Positions 31,070 to 39,880 of a stretch of 64,000 nt of DNA are shown here, in pieces; the stretch's first letter is position 1; each line of letters starts with the position of its first letter. Below the pieces are notes generated by a model. The model had not been told where the DNA came from and searched no databases. It was given only the letters and a program-made list of their open reading frames with translations. This DNA is from Selenomonadales bacterium (lineage in GTDB: Bacteria > Bacillota > Negativicutes > Sporomusales > UBA7701). The translations under genes were made by a program, and so were the position numbers. The stretch covers positions 1 to 64,000 of the forward strand of contig JAHDOI010000028.1 of NCBI GenBank assembly GCA_018434945.1, read 5' to 3'.

Positions 31070-33070
31070 TCAATTGTCGATGGCGTATTGCCGCATCTTG
31101 CGGTAGAGGGTGTTGCGGGAAATGCCGAGCTCCCTGGCGGCGAGACTTACATTGCCGCCGCTCGACGACAGGAGGAGCAGTATCCGCTGGCGCTCGGTCT
31201 CGCCCGCCAGCTGCCGCCGCTGCTCGCGGCCGAGGTCGGCCAGCCGGGCGACGGGATAGTGCTGCAGAGGCGAGGAACCCGATAGGCCGTAGATTTCGAC
31301 CGGCAGGTTGGCGGGGGTTATCTTGCCCCCTTCGGCGAGGCTCACGGCCCGCTCGACGACGTTCTGGAGCTCGCGGACGTTGCCCGGCCAGTCATAGCGC
31401 TGGAGGATGCCCATGACCTCGGGCTCGACATGATATCGGCAGCCCCGGTCACGGCCGAGCTTGTCGAGGAAGTGTCTGAAGAGCAGCGGGATGTCGAGAA
31501 CATGGCTGCGGAGCGGCGGAATGCCGATCGAGATGACGTTGAGCCGGTAATAAAGGTCCTGGCGGAATGTGCCTTTTTCGATTTCCCGGAGGAGGTTCCG
31601 GTTGGTGGCGCAGATGATGCGCACGTTGACGGGGATTACTTTGTCGCTGCCGATGCGGGTCACTTTTTTCTCCTGCAGGACGCGCAGGAGGGCGATCTGC
31701 TGTTCGAGCGGCATGTCGCCGATTTCGTCGAGAAAGAGGGTGCCGCCGGAGGCCAGCTCGAATTTGCCCGATTTGCCGCCCCGCTTGGCACCGGTGAAGG
31801 CGCCTTCGACGTAGCCGAACAGTTCGCTGCCGATGAGTTCGCGGGGGATTACGCCGCAGTTGAGGGCGACGAAGGGGCCGCTACGCTGCTCGCTGCGGTT
31901 ATGGATGGCCTGGGCGAAGATTTCCTTGCCGGTGCCGCTCTCGCCCTGGAGGAGGATGTTGGAGGAGGTGGCGGCGGCGAGTTTTGCCATGCGGACGGCT
32001 TCGAGGATTTCGCCGCTTTCGCCGACGATGTCGCTGAACTCGAGGGTGGCGTGGTAGCCGCTGAAGCGGTTGACGAGGTTCTGGATCTGCTTGATCGGGC
32101 GCAGGATGATGACGCCGCCGATGACGTTTTCCTGCTCGTCGGTGACCGCCTCGCCGGAGGCGAAGCAGTGGAACATGCCTTTTTTGCCGTCTACCATGAT
32201 CTCGGCGTCTTCGAACGGTTCTCTGGCGCCGAGCATACGCCGCGGCAGGCCGGCATTGCCGCCGAACAGCTTGTCGACGTTGGTGCCGAGCACCTCGCGC
32301 TCGCTTTTGTCGAGGATTTTCTTGGCCGCCGGGTTGACCTGGTTGACGATGCCGCGCCCATCGACCATGAGCACGCCGTCGGACATGGTGTTGAAGATGT
32401 TGGTGAGCCGGTTGTTGGAAAGGGCCAGCTCGCGGTTTTTCTGGCGGATGGCAAGCTGGGCGTTGATGGCTTCAGCCGCGGCTACGACCATACCGAGGGT
32501 GTGGAGGTGGGAGGCATAAGACGCGCCGGACATGTCGAGGATGCCGACCATCCGCCCGTCGGCGTCGAAGATGGGTGCGGAGGAGCAGGTGAGGCAGTGG
32601 TGCTTCTGGCAGTAGTGCTCGGCGCCGGAAACCTGGATGGGCTGCCGGAGGACGAGGGCGGTGCCGATGGCGTTGGTGCCGGCCTCTTCCTCCCGCCAGC
32701 TTGCGCCGTGGAAGAAGTTGCCGGTCATGGGGCCGCCGAGGGTGTCCTCGTCGGCGAATATTTCCATTATGTAGCCGCGCTCGTCGGTGAGGACGACGAC
32801 GAACCCCGAGCCGGCGACGAATTTGTAGAGGTTGGCCATGAAGGGTTTGGCGATCCTGATGAGTTCCTGTTTTTCGGCGAGCAGCGCGACCATGGCTTCG
32901 CTGTCGAGACGGCTGTGGAGCGAGTTGTCGTAAGGGTTGACGCCCGCCCGGGCACAGCGGGCCCAGGAGTCGACGATCTGGGGGCGGGTGGCGTGGAACT
33001 GCTTTTTGCCTGTAGTGAAGTCCTGCCAGGCTGGGAGTACCGCGTCCCGGAAGCTGTTTGCCGCTGTCAT
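31070..33070 (-). CDS. Sigma-54 dependent activator, AcoR-like (GAF-PAS-AAA-Fis)
   Basis: I use the ATG at 33070 after GGAGGG, giving 666 residues; the frame continues 53 codons upstream without protein-like sequence. The order is: a GAF-type sensor region (about 50-230, with GTNAIGTALVLRQPIQV), a PAS region (about 240-340), the AAA+ domain with GESGTGKE near 375 and GAFTGA near 422, and a Fis-type helix-turn-helix at the end (LAARELGISRNTLYRKM). The layout is that of AcoR, which senses a small metabolite. It stands directly upstream of the sigma-54 promoter of aor and is thus its likely activator. Confidence 0.93.
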   Translation of the reverse strand: MTAANSFRDAVLPAWQDFTTGKKQFHATRPQIVDSWARCARAGVNPYDNSLHSRLDSEAMVALLAEKQELIRIAKPFMANLYKFVAGSGFVVVLTDERGYIMEIFADEDTLGGPMTGNFFHGASWREEEAGTNAIGTALVLRQPIQVSGAEHYCQKHHCLTCSSAPIFDADGRMVGILDMSGASYASHLHTLGMVVAAAEAINAQLAIRQKNRELALSNNRLTNIFNTMSDGVLMVDGRGIVNQVNPAAKKILDKSEREVLGTNVDKLFGGNAGLPRRMLGAREPFEDAEIMVDGKKGMFHCFASGEAVTDEQENVIGGVIILRPIKQIQNLVNRFSGYHATLEFSDIVGESGEILEAVRMAKLAAATSSNILLQGESGTGKEIFAQAIHNRSEQRSGPFVALNCGVIPRELIGSELFGYVEGAFTGAKRGGKSGKFELASGGTLFLDEIGDMPLEQQIALLRVLQEKKVTRIGSDKVIPVNVRIICATNRNLLREIEKGTFRQDLYYRLNVISIGIPPLRSHVLDIPLLFRHFLDKLGRDRGCRYHVEPEVMGILQRYDWPGNVRELQNVVERAVSLAEGGKITPANLPVEIYGLSGSSPLQHYPVARLADLGREQRRQLAGETERQRILLLLSSSGGNVSLAARELGISRNTLYRKMRQYAIDN

Positions 33071-33184
33071 TTCAATCCCTCCGTCGCTGATAAGATTTCG
33101 CCGCTCCCTTCCTCTTCCCTGCCGCGTTGTGCGCTTTTTTGCACACGACATGTAAATATGCGTCTGGCCCGGTGATTGCCGCAT

Positions 33185-33212
33185 AAAAAAATCCCCGGGC
33201 AAAGCCGGGGAT
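33185..33212 (-). terminator. Terminator of the ten-gene asd operon
   Basis: ATCCCCGG pairs with CCGGGGAT, and on the minus strand a run of seven T follows. It lies just after the last gene (stop at 33226). Confidence 0.85.
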
Positions 33213-33225
33213 TTTGCCGATAATG

Positions 33226-34404
33226 TCATTTAGCCTGCTGAAAACGGCTTAAGGCGAGGTCGCGCAGCCGTTTGTCGGTTTCGGCGCCGGCGATGTAGGC
33301 GGCGAGCATTTTGCCGGTTATCGGCGCGAGGGCTATGCCGTCGCCTTCGTGGCCTGCCGCCATGACGAAGCCTTCGAGGCCATCGACGGGGCCAAGGATG
33401 GGCATGCCGTCGGGGGTGTAGGGCCGGAGACCGGCGAAGGTGCGGATGACGTGGACTTTGGCGAGAAAGGGCAGGATGCTGACGGCGTGCCTGAGGACGG
33501 CGGCGGTGGCTTCGGGGGTTACGGCGGTGTCGTAGCCGACGAATTCCCTGGTGCCGCCGATGAGCAGCGTGCCTTCGGCTGTCTGGCCGGCAGCCAGGCC
33601 GACGCCGAGGTCGGCGGCTTCGGGGTCTTCGCTGCGGATCATTTCGGGGTTGTATTTGGCGACGATGTAGCGGGCGCTCCAGATTTCGCCGTGGACCATG
33701 GGAGGCATGGGTTCGGTGACGATGATCTGGCCGCGCCGCGGTTTGATGGGCAGCTCGAGGCCGGCCATGCGGCCTACGGCGGGGGCGAACACGCCGGCGG
33801 CATTGACGACGACGCCGGCTCTTACCTCCCCTGCCTGGGTTACGACCCCTTCCACCCTGCCGGCGTTCGTCAGCAGGCCGCGCACTTCCGCGCCGGTCCT
33901 GATGTCGGCGCCGCCGCGCCGCGCGGCGCGGGCGAAGGCGAATGTGAGTTTGAGGGGGCTGACTTCGGCGTCGGCGGGGCTGTAGGTGGCGGCGATGACG
34001 GAGGGGGCGAAGGCCGGCTGACGTTTGCGGGCTTCATCGCCGCTGAGGATTTCGACCGGCAGGCCGTGGTTTTTCTGGCGTTCGACGAATTTTTCCATGA
34101 TGGCCATCTGGCGTTCGTTTTCGATGGCGATCATGCCGCCGTAGCGGTGGTAGTCGAGGTCGGCGCCGAGTTCTTCGCCGAGGCCGGGGAACATGGCCGA
34201 GCTTTCCAGCGCCAGGTCGAGGTGGAGGCCAGGGTTCTTGGACTGCATGCTGATCGCTTTGTCACAGGCCCCGGAGGTGCCGGCGCAGATGTCGCCGCGC
34301 TCCAGGAGGACGGGCTTGACGCCCAGTTTTGTGAGGTAGTAGGCGATCGAGGCGCCGATGACTCCGCCGCCGATGATGATGACGTCCGCGGTGCGTTCGC
34401 TCAT
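33226..34404 (-). CDS. FAD-dependent amino-acid oxidoreductase (DadA/HcnC-like)
   Basis: The ATG at 34404, after GGGAGGAGGACAA, overlaps the previous stop and gives 392 residues. It has the FAD loop VIIIGGGVIGASIAYYL at the start and an EVSPLKLTFAFARAARRGGA segment typical of the DAO family, plus the late HEGDGIALAPITGK block that closes the FAD site. It is the likely catalytic subunit of a multi-subunit D-amino acid, sarcosine, hydroxyproline or opine dehydrogenase. It is the last gene of its operon. The substrate is not determined by sequence. Confidence 0.88.
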   Translation of the reverse strand: MSERTADVIIIGGGVIGASIAYYLTKLGVKPVLLERGDICAGTSGACDKAISMQSKNPGLHLDLALESSAMFPGLGEELGADLDYHRYGGMIAIENERQMAIMEKFVERQKNHGLPVEILSGDEARKRQPAFAPSVIAATYSPADAEVSPLKLTFAFARAARRGGADIRTGAEVRGLLTNAGRVEGVVTQAGEVRAGVVVNAAGVFAPAVGRMAGLELPIKPRRGQIIVTEPMPPMVHGEIWSARYIVAKYNPEMIRSEDPEAADLGVGLAAGQTAEGTLLIGGTREFVGYDTAVTPEATAAVLRHAVSILPFLAKVHVIRTFAGLRPYTPDGMPILGPVDGLEGFVMAAGHEGDGIALAPITGKMLAAYIAGAETDKRLRDLALSRFQQAK

Positions 34405-34700
34405 TTGTCCTCCTCCCGGCCTTTGCAGCCTGCCGTATCGCCGGCAGGGCTGAGCAGCGCTTCGACGGTGACGGGGCGCACCGGCGGGCGGACGGAGGAT
34501 GTTTCTATTTCGGCAGGGTTCTGGCCGGTTTCGGCGGCGATGAGGCCGACGATGAGGCGGCGGCAGGTCCGGCCCTGGCAGAGGCCCATGCAGGCTCCGG
34601 TGCGCCGTTTGACGCCGGTGACGGTGGTGGCGCCGTCGGCGATGGCCTGGCGGATTTCGTCTTCGCTTACTTCTTCGCAGCGGCAGATGTGTTTGCTCAT
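34401..34700 (-). CDS. BFD-like [2Fe-2S] protein
   Basis: The 99-residue protein has the cysteine pattern CRC near residue 6 and CMGLCQGRTC near 37, the four-cysteine arrangement of bacterioferritin-associated ferredoxin-like domains. A variable proline-rich tail follows. Similar small subunits occur in the HcnABC/opine oxidase type dehydrogenases, linking the two flavoproteins. It overlaps neighbours on both sides by four bases, so translation is coupled. Confidence 0.85.
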   Translation of the reverse strand: MSKHICRCEEVSEDEIRQAIADGATTVTGVKRRTGACMGLCQGRTCRRLIVGLIAAETGQNPAEIETSSVRPPVRPVTVEALLSPAGDTAGCKGREEDK

Positions 34701-35206
34701 GCTTCTGCCCTCCCCTCGACGCTGATGGCCCTGACGGTGTTGAGCAGTTGTTTGGAGACGCGGACGATGACGACGGCGGTGTGGTCCTGGGCTTTTGCGG
34801 ACAGCACTTTTTCGACGGTGCCGGTGCCGACGCGGCGACCGGCGCGGTCGAGGGCGTGAACACTTTCACCGGGCTCGGGCAGCGGCCAGGCTTCGTAGGG
34901 CAGCTGGATTGTGCCTTCGTCCCCGGGGCGCGAGCCGTCGACGACGAAGATGGCGAGCCCCGGACACCTGGCGATGCAGACGCCGCAGCCGATGCATTTG
35001 GCGGCGTCGAGGACAGGCAGCGAGGTGATGGGCAGGCCGACGGTGATGGCGCGGACGGGGCAGGCTTCCTCGCAGGGGTTGCAGGGGATGTCCTGCACGC
35101 ATTCGATGACCGCTACCGGGCCTTTGGCCATGCGTTCGGGAGCGGGCAGGCAGGTGGCGAGTTCGTCGGCCGAGAGGTAGCCGCAGATGGCGAGGTTAGA
35201 CGACAT
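34697..35206 (-). CDS. 4Fe-4S ferredoxin-type subunit
   Basis: The 169-residue protein has two ferredoxin motifs. One is CNPCEEACP near residue 42, preceded by C36, and the other is CIGCGVCIARCP near 70. A C-terminal beta-rich region follows. It likely carries electrons from the amino acid dehydrogenase to a quinone or ferredoxin pool. Overlaps of 4 and 11 bases with its neighbours show it is part of the same complex. Confidence 0.85.
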   Translation of the reverse strand: MSSNLAICGYLSADELATCLPAPERMAKGPVAVIECVQDIPCNPCEEACPVRAITVGLPITSLPVLDAAKCIGCGVCIARCPGLAIFVVDGSRPGDEGTIQLPYEAWPLPEPGESVHALDRAGRRVGTGTVEKVLSAKAQDHTAVVIVRVSKQLLNTVRAISVEGRAEA

Positions 35207-36305
35207 GCGCTCCCCTCCCTTCGGCGGTGATCCGCTCTTTGGCGTCGCGGCGGGCTTGGCCGAAGCGGCCTGTCCTGAGGGCGTTGAGCCTCGCCCATAC
35301 CGCTTGTTTGAGGACCGCGGCCTCCGACGGGGCGACGCGGCCGAGGGCTTCGGCGGCGGCGATGCCGGCCAGGCGGCCTTCTTCCATGGCGCTGCTGGCT
35401 TCTTCGACGCCGGTTATGTCGCCGGCGACGTAGATGCCGGCGGCGGTGGTCTCCATGTTGTCGTCGTGGACGGGCAGGTGCCCGCCGAGCTTCGGGATGT
35501 AGGTGAATTTGCAGCCGCACATGAGGGCGAGTTCGGCCAGGGGGGTGAGCCCGACGGCGATGGCTACACAGCCGATTTCGATGTCGCGTTCGCTGCCGGG
35601 CACGGCGCGGAATTTGTCGTCGAGGGCGACGAGGGTGGCTCCTTCGACGCGGTCGGTGCCGTGGACGCATTTTACGGTGTGGCCGGTGAGGATGGGGACG
35701 CCCAGGCGGGAGATTTTGGCGGCGTGGACGCCGTAGCCGCCGATGACGGGGGCGGCTTCGACGAGGGCCGCGACTTTGCCGCCGGCCTGGCGGATCTGGT
35801 AGCTGACGATGAGGCCGACGTTGCCGCTGCCGACCATGAGGGTCTTGTCCGCCGGCAGCACCCGGTGGAGGTTGACCATGGTCTGGACGGCGCCGGCGCT
35901 CATGACGCCGGGCAGGGTGCAGCCGGGGAAGGCGAGGGCGTTCTCGGAGGCGCCGGTGGCGAGGATTATTTTCTTCGGGTTGAGGAGCAGGCGGCGCTGG
36001 TCGGCGGTGATGACGGCGACGCGCCGGTCGGGGTAGATGGCGTAGACGACGGCGCCGAGTTCGATGCGGGCGCCGAGCCGGGCGGTTTCCGCGAGCAGCG
36101 AGTCGCCGATGGCGTAGCCGCGGACGCCGGCCCGGTGGTCTTTGGAGCCGAAGAATTTGTGGATCTGCTTGAAGAGCTGGCCGCCGGGGCGGTCGTTTTC
36201 GTCGAGGACGAGGACGGCGGCTCCCAGCCTGGCCGCTTCGGCGGCGGCCGACAAGCCGGCCGGGCCGGCGCCGATGACGATGATGTCTGTGTCTGACTGG
36301 GTCAT
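35196..36305 (-). CDS. NAD(P)/FAD-dependent oxidoreductase, HcnB-like subunit
   Basis: The 369-residue protein has an FAD loop (IIVIGAGPAGLSAAAEAA) near the start, a second nucleotide loop (LMVGSGNVGLIVSYQ) in the middle and a late AGDITGVEEASSAMEEG motif. This matches the B/alpha subunits of hydrogen cyanide synthase-like and D-hydroxyproline/opine dehydrogenases, which pass electrons rather than touch the substrate. The ATG follows GGGAGGCGCAGGA and overlaps the 2Fe-2S gene by four bases. Confidence 0.88.
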   Translation of the reverse strand: MTQSDTDIIVIGAGPAGLSAAAEAARLGAAVLVLDENDRPGGQLFKQIHKFFGSKDHRAGVRGYAIGDSLLAETARLGARIELGAVVYAIYPDRRVAVITADQRRLLLNPKKIILATGASENALAFPGCTLPGVMSAGAVQTMVNLHRVLPADKTLMVGSGNVGLIVSYQIRQAGGKVAALVEAAPVIGGYGVHAAKISRLGVPILTGHTVKCVHGTDRVEGATLVALDDKFRAVPGSERDIEIGCVAIAVGLTPLAELALMCGCKFTYIPKLGGHLPVHDDNMETTAAGIYVAGDITGVEEASSAMEEGRLAGIAAAEALGRVAPSEAAVLKQAVWARLNALRTGRFGQARRDAKERITAEGRGAHVV

Positions 36306-36619
36306 TCCTGCGCCTCCCGTTCCGGCGAAGCGCCCTGGGTGACGATTTTCATGCCGGCTTTGACCGGGGTTACGCAGGTGCGGACATTGGCCTGGCCGTC
36401 GACGGTCATGACGCAGTCGGTGCAGCGGCCGATGCCGCAGAATACGCCGCGCGGCTCGCCGCTTTTGCGGGTGTGGCGCAGTTTGAGGCGGCCGGCGGCG
36501 ATGATGGCGGCGGCGATGGGTTCGCCTTCGCGGGCGGGGATGAGCTCGCCGTCGACTTCGATGAATACGGGCGGTTGTTCGTCGAGGTTGCCGAGGATCG
36601 GGTGCCGGAGGATTCTCAT
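36302..36619 (-). CDS. (2Fe-2S)-binding protein, HcnA/SoxA-N-like subunit
   Basis: From the ATG at 36619, behind GAGGTGAACAC, the product has 105 residues. The plant-type ferredoxin pattern CGIGRCTDC and a later cysteine in VRTCVTP give the four cluster ligands. The domain equals the N-terminal part of the large sarcosine oxidase-type alpha chains and here is a separate gene. It is the first of five overlapping genes for the dehydrogenase complex, 56 bases after the symporter stop. Confidence 0.85.
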   Translation of the reverse strand: MRILRHPILGNLDEQPPVFIEVDGELIPAREGEPIAAAIIAAGRLKLRHTRKSGEPRGVFCGIGRCTDCVMTVDGQANVRTCVTPVKAGMKIVTQGASPEREAQE

Positions 36620-36641
36620 GTGTTCACCTCTTGTTGCTGGG

Positions 36642-36664
36642 AGGGGGGGACTGCGCCCCCCTGC
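36642..36664 (-). other. Intercistronic GC hairpin
   Basis: A run of seven G faces six C across a short loop between the symporter and the dehydrogenase genes, with no T run. It probably tunes the ratio of the two halves of the operon. Confidence 0.45.
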
Positions 36665-36675
36665 GGCAGGCATGA

Positions 36676-38124
36676 TTAGTTGCTGACGCTCTGCGGCGCG
36701 TCTTTGCCGGCGCCGCGGGTGAGCATTGATACTACGACGATGAGGACGATGGCGGTGCCGAGAGCGATGAGCACCCGGTTGGGACCGAGGGCGGTAACCT
36801 GGGTGAGGACGGAGCCGGCGACAAGGCCGACGCGGGCGCCCCACGGGGTGATCTTGCTGTTTTTGCGGCCCATCTGGAGCGGCTCGTTGCTGCGCTCGCG
36901 CCACAGGAAACCGACGAGCAGCAGCGGCACGAGGCCGCCGCCGGCCATGGCGTAAGCCTTGGCGAAGAGGCCGAGGATGGTGGAGGCCTGAACGGCCGCC
37001 CAGCAGGCGAAGACGCCGACGATGACGGTGAGCCATTTGGCGCATTTGACGAGGGCCTGGTCGTCGAGGTCGGGACGGAAAGGCTTGATGAGGTCGTTGA
37101 CGATGAGGACGGTGGCCGAGTTGAGGTTGGAGTCGGCCGAGGACATGCCGGCGGCGAGGATGAGGGTGAAGACCATCGCCGACAGCCACACCGGCATATA
37201 ATGGGTGAGCATCCAGGGAATGGCGTCGTCGGCTTTGAGGTTGGGGTTGAGGGTGAGGATGATCATGCCGACGAGACAGGTGAGCAGGACCATAATGAGG
37301 GCGGCGCAACCGCTGAACAGCAGGCCGGTGCGGGCGGTGCTGGCGCTTTTGGCGGCGAAGCAGCGCTGCCAGTAGATCTGGGCGGAGAGCACGCCGACGG
37401 TGGCGGTGACGAAGTTGGTGACCATGGTCATGGGGTTGACTTTGCTGAAGCTCCACAGGTCGGCCTTGCCCATGGCGGTCAGCCTGTTGCCGAGTTCTGT
37501 AAGGCTCCAGTTGACGGGTTCGAAGGCGAAATAGTAGAAGGCGATGCCGAGGATGAGGACGAGGACGCCCTGGAAGAGGTCGGTCCAGACGACGGAGTGG
37601 ATGCCTCCAATGGCGGTATAGAGGATGAAGACGGCGGAGAAGAAGATGATGATGGGCAGCGGGTCTGCGCCGGTGGCGATGTTGAAGATGGCGCCGAAGG
37701 CCTTGCCCTGGCCGCCCACCCAGGCGATCATGATGCAGCAGGCGAGAAGCGCGGCGATGGACCGCGTCCACTTGTCGCGGACGAAGAGGTCGTCGGCCAT
37801 TTCGGCGACGGTGTTGTAGGTGAAGCGGCCGGCGATACCGGCGAACAGCAGGGCGAAGATGATCTTGGAGCCCTGTTCGCCGAGGATGAAGGCCATCCAC
37901 GGCAGGCCGAGGGTGTAGCCCCGCCCGGCGTGGCCGACGAAGTTGCCTACGCCCATGATGGTGGCGAATTCGGTGAAGAGGATGAGGTAGAGGGGGAAGT
38001 TGCCGCCGCCGATGGCGTACTGGGAGAAGGATTCGCCGGCTTTGCCCTGGACCCTCCAGGAAATCCATAGGAAAAAGCCGCAGAGCACGAGGGTGATGAA
38101 CCATAATGAAGTGCCGAGATCCAT
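36676..38124 (-). CDS. Sodium:solute symporter (SSS family)
   Basis: The 482-residue protein has about 13 membrane helices. Family marks include the sodium-site stretch TEFATIMGVGNFVGHAG, the GGIHSVVWTDLFQG motif and LAAGMSSADSNLNS. The family takes up proline, pantothenate, sugars or other small acids with sodium. The ATG follows AAAAGGAGGTAGGTAT. Placed between a racemase-like gene and an amino acid dehydrogenase, it most likely imports the amino acid oxidised by that complex. Confidence 0.9.
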   Translation of the reverse strand: MDLGTSLWFITLVLCGFFLWISWRVQGKAGESFSQYAIGGGNFPLYLILFTEFATIMGVGNFVGHAGRGYTLGLPWMAFILGEQGSKIIFALLFAGIAGRFTYNTVAEMADDLFVRDKWTRSIAALLACCIMIAWVGGQGKAFGAIFNIATGADPLPIIIFFSAVFILYTAIGGIHSVVWTDLFQGVLVLILGIAFYYFAFEPVNWSLTELGNRLTAMGKADLWSFSKVNPMTMVTNFVTATVGVLSAQIYWQRCFAAKSASTARTGLLFSGCAALIMVLLTCLVGMIILTLNPNLKADDAIPWMLTHYMPVWLSAMVFTLILAAGMSSADSNLNSATVLIVNDLIKPFRPDLDDQALVKCAKWLTVIVGVFACWAAVQASTILGLFAKAYAMAGGGLVPLLLVGFLWRERSNEPLQMGRKNSKITPWGARVGLVAGSVLTQVTALGPNRVLIALGTAIVLIVVVSMLTRGAGKDAPQSVSN

Positions 38125-38179
38125 ATACCTACCTCCTTTTTTTGGGTGACCTTACGAAATCTTATTGTTTGGCGACTCT

Positions 38180-38953
38180 TTATATGTCAGCCGGACCGAC
38201 TCCGGCGAAAAGCGGCTCGGCAGGGTTCTGCCACGCGTCGGCTGCGCCCGCCGGCCCGCGGGCGAATTCGAGGGTGCCGATGAGGGAGAGGATGTCGTAC
38301 ACTGGCCGGCCGGTGACGCGGGCGAAGATGCGCCGGAAGGGCGGCAGGTTGGTGCATTCGAGGACGAGCGCGCCGGCGTCGGGGAAGCTGTCACTGATCT
38401 CGCGGGCGGCTTGTTCCATCTCGTTCTGCAGGGCGGCGACGTCGAGGGCGGTCTTCTGGCGGACGAAGGTGGCGTAAAATTCCGGTTTGTCTTCGAGGCC
38501 GAAGATTATGTGGCGGCCGCTCTCGATGCCGGCGCCGGCCAGATGGCGGGCCGTGAGGCGCTCGCTGTTGGCGGTGACGATGACGAGCTTCTGCTCCGGC
38601 CCAAGCGATTTTTCGACCGCGGGTACCTGCAGCAGGCTGGAGGTGAGCACGGGGATGTCGACGGCCGCAGCCAGTTCCCGCTGGAAGACGGCGAGGAAGC
38701 CGCAGCTGGTGGTGACGGCCTTGACGCCGTCGGCGGCGAGTTCCCGCGCCCCGTCGATGAAAGCGGCCAGCAGCCGCCCGTCGTTCTGTTCGACGACCCT
38801 GGCGGGCAGGGCGCCGCGCACGACCTTGTAGCGGACCGGGAAGGGGAAGGTGCGGGCGTTGCCGATGTCGCCCACCAGACGCGGGAAGACGGTGTCGAGC
38901 ATGAGGATGCCGAGGTCCTGCCCGTAGTTGGTGTAGCCGCCGGTGAGCTTCAT
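38180..38953 (-). CDS. Aspartate/glutamate racemase superfamily protein
   Basis: The 257-residue protein has the two family cysteines: one in VTTSCGFLAV (first half) and one in LVLECTNLPP (second half), the usual acid-base pair that removes and adds a proton. It also has VKAVTTSCG and PFRRIF blocks seen in Asp/Glu racemase-like proteins. The substrate may be an amino acid or a hydantoin or malonate derivative; the operon suggests an amino acid whose D form is then oxidised. It lies 31 bases after dapA and 55 before the symporter. Confidence 0.75.
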   Translation of the reverse strand: MKLTGGYTNYGQDLGILMLDTVFPRLVGDIGNARTFPFPVRYKVVRGALPARVVEQNDGRLLAAFIDGARELAADGVKAVTTSCGFLAVFQRELAAAVDIPVLTSSLLQVPAVEKSLGPEQKLVIVTANSERLTARHLAGAGIESGRHIIFGLEDKPEFYATFVRQKTALDVAALQNEMEQAAREISDSFPDAGALVLECTNLPPFRRIFARVTGRPVYDILSLIGTLEFARGPAGAADAWQNPAEPLFAGVGPADI

Positions 38954-38984
38954 TGGCCCTTCCTCCCTTTTTCGCTCCCGCCGG

Positions 38985-39878
38985 TTATTTGCTGACCGGC
39001 AGGCCGAACTTGCGCATTGCGGCGCGGATTTTTTCCAGGTCGTCCGCCCCGGGCGCGACCAGCGGCAGACGGACGTCGCCGGCCTCGAGACCGAGCATGT
39101 TGACGGCGGCTTTGACCGGGGTGGGGTTTGTGGCGACGAACATGGCTCTGAACACGGGCAGAAGCCCGAGGTGCAGCTGCCTGGCCCGGTCGAGGTCGCC
39201 GGCGAAGAAGGCGGCGATCATCGCTTTGATCTCGCGGCCGACGATGTGGCCGGCGACGCTGATGACGCCGCGGCCGCCGACGGCTAGTGCCGGCAGGGTG
39301 AGGGCGTCGTCGCCCGAGTAGAGATCAAACCCGTCAGGGGCAATACGGATAATTTCGCTCATTTGTTCCAAATTCCCGCTGGCTTCTTTGACTGCTACAA
39401 TATTTTCCACTTCCGCCAGCCTTTGCACGGTTTCGGGCAGCAGGTTGACGGCTGTGCGGCCGGGGACGTTGTAGACGATGAGCGGCAGGTCGGGGGCGGC
39501 CGCGGCGGCGGTGGCGAAGTGACGGTAGAGCCCTTCCTGGGAGGGTTTGTTGTAATAGGGGGCGACGAGCATCGCGCCGTGCAGGCCGATGCGGGCAGCC
39601 TCCCGGGTGAGGCGCACCGATTTGGCGGTGTCGTTTGTGCCGGTGCCGCCGATGACGCAGGCCCGGTCGCCGACGGCGTCCAGTACGGTTTCGAAGAGTT
39701 TGAGCCGTTCCTGGTCGGTGAGGGTGGCGGCTTCGCCGGTGCTGCCGGCGACCACCAGGCCGTCGTTGCCGTGGTCGACGAGGTAGGCGGCCAGTTCGGC
39801 GGCCTTGTCGTAAGCGACGGCCATGTTTTTGTCGAAGGGAGTGACCATCGCGGTCAGCACTTGTCCGAATTTACCCAT
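38985..39878 (-). CDS. dapA: 4-hydroxy-tetrahydrodipicolinate synthase family
   Basis: The ATG at 39878, after AGGAGGATGATT, gives 297 residues. It has the TTGEA-like GSTGEAATL loop, the tyrosine of YNVPGRT, and the Schiff-base lysine of VAVKEASGN. The arginine after PG in the YNVPGRT motif is the residue that holds the aspartate semialdehyde carboxylate, so a true DapA is most likely. The relatives with deaminase action on pyrroline carboxylates share the fold and are the alternative. The start lies two bases after lysC, so the pair is coupled. Confidence 0.88.
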   Translation of the reverse strand: MGKFGQVLTAMVTPFDKNMAVAYDKAAELAAYLVDHGNDGLVVAGSTGEAATLTDQERLKLFETVLDAVGDRACVIGGTGTNDTAKSVRLTREAARIGLHGAMLVAPYYNKPSQEGLYRHFATAAAAAPDLPLIVYNVPGRTAVNLLPETVQRLAEVENIVAVKEASGNLEQMSEIIRIAPDGFDLYSGDDALTLPALAVGGRGVISVAGHIVGREIKAMIAAFFAGDLDRARQLHLGLLPVFRAMFVATNPTPVKAAVNMLGLEAGDVRLPLVAPGADDLEKIRAAMRKFGLPVSK

Positions 39879-39880
39879 AA

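Noticed and set aside
31430..33175. 581-codon open frame antisense to the first sigma-54 activator
   Set aside because: Composition is typical of an antisense shadow, and the other strand carries a clear GAF-PAS-AAA-Fis protein.
33165..33179. Sigma-54-like element TGGCCCG, four bases, TTGC on the plus strand
   Set aside because: Nothing on the plus strand lies downstream; it runs into a terminator and the end of a convergent gene. It also lacks the A of the -24 box.
36302..38104. 600-codon frame covering symporter and 2Fe-2S gene
   Set aside because: Only the last 105 codons are protein-like; the rest is an arginine/proline-rich shadow of the symporter.
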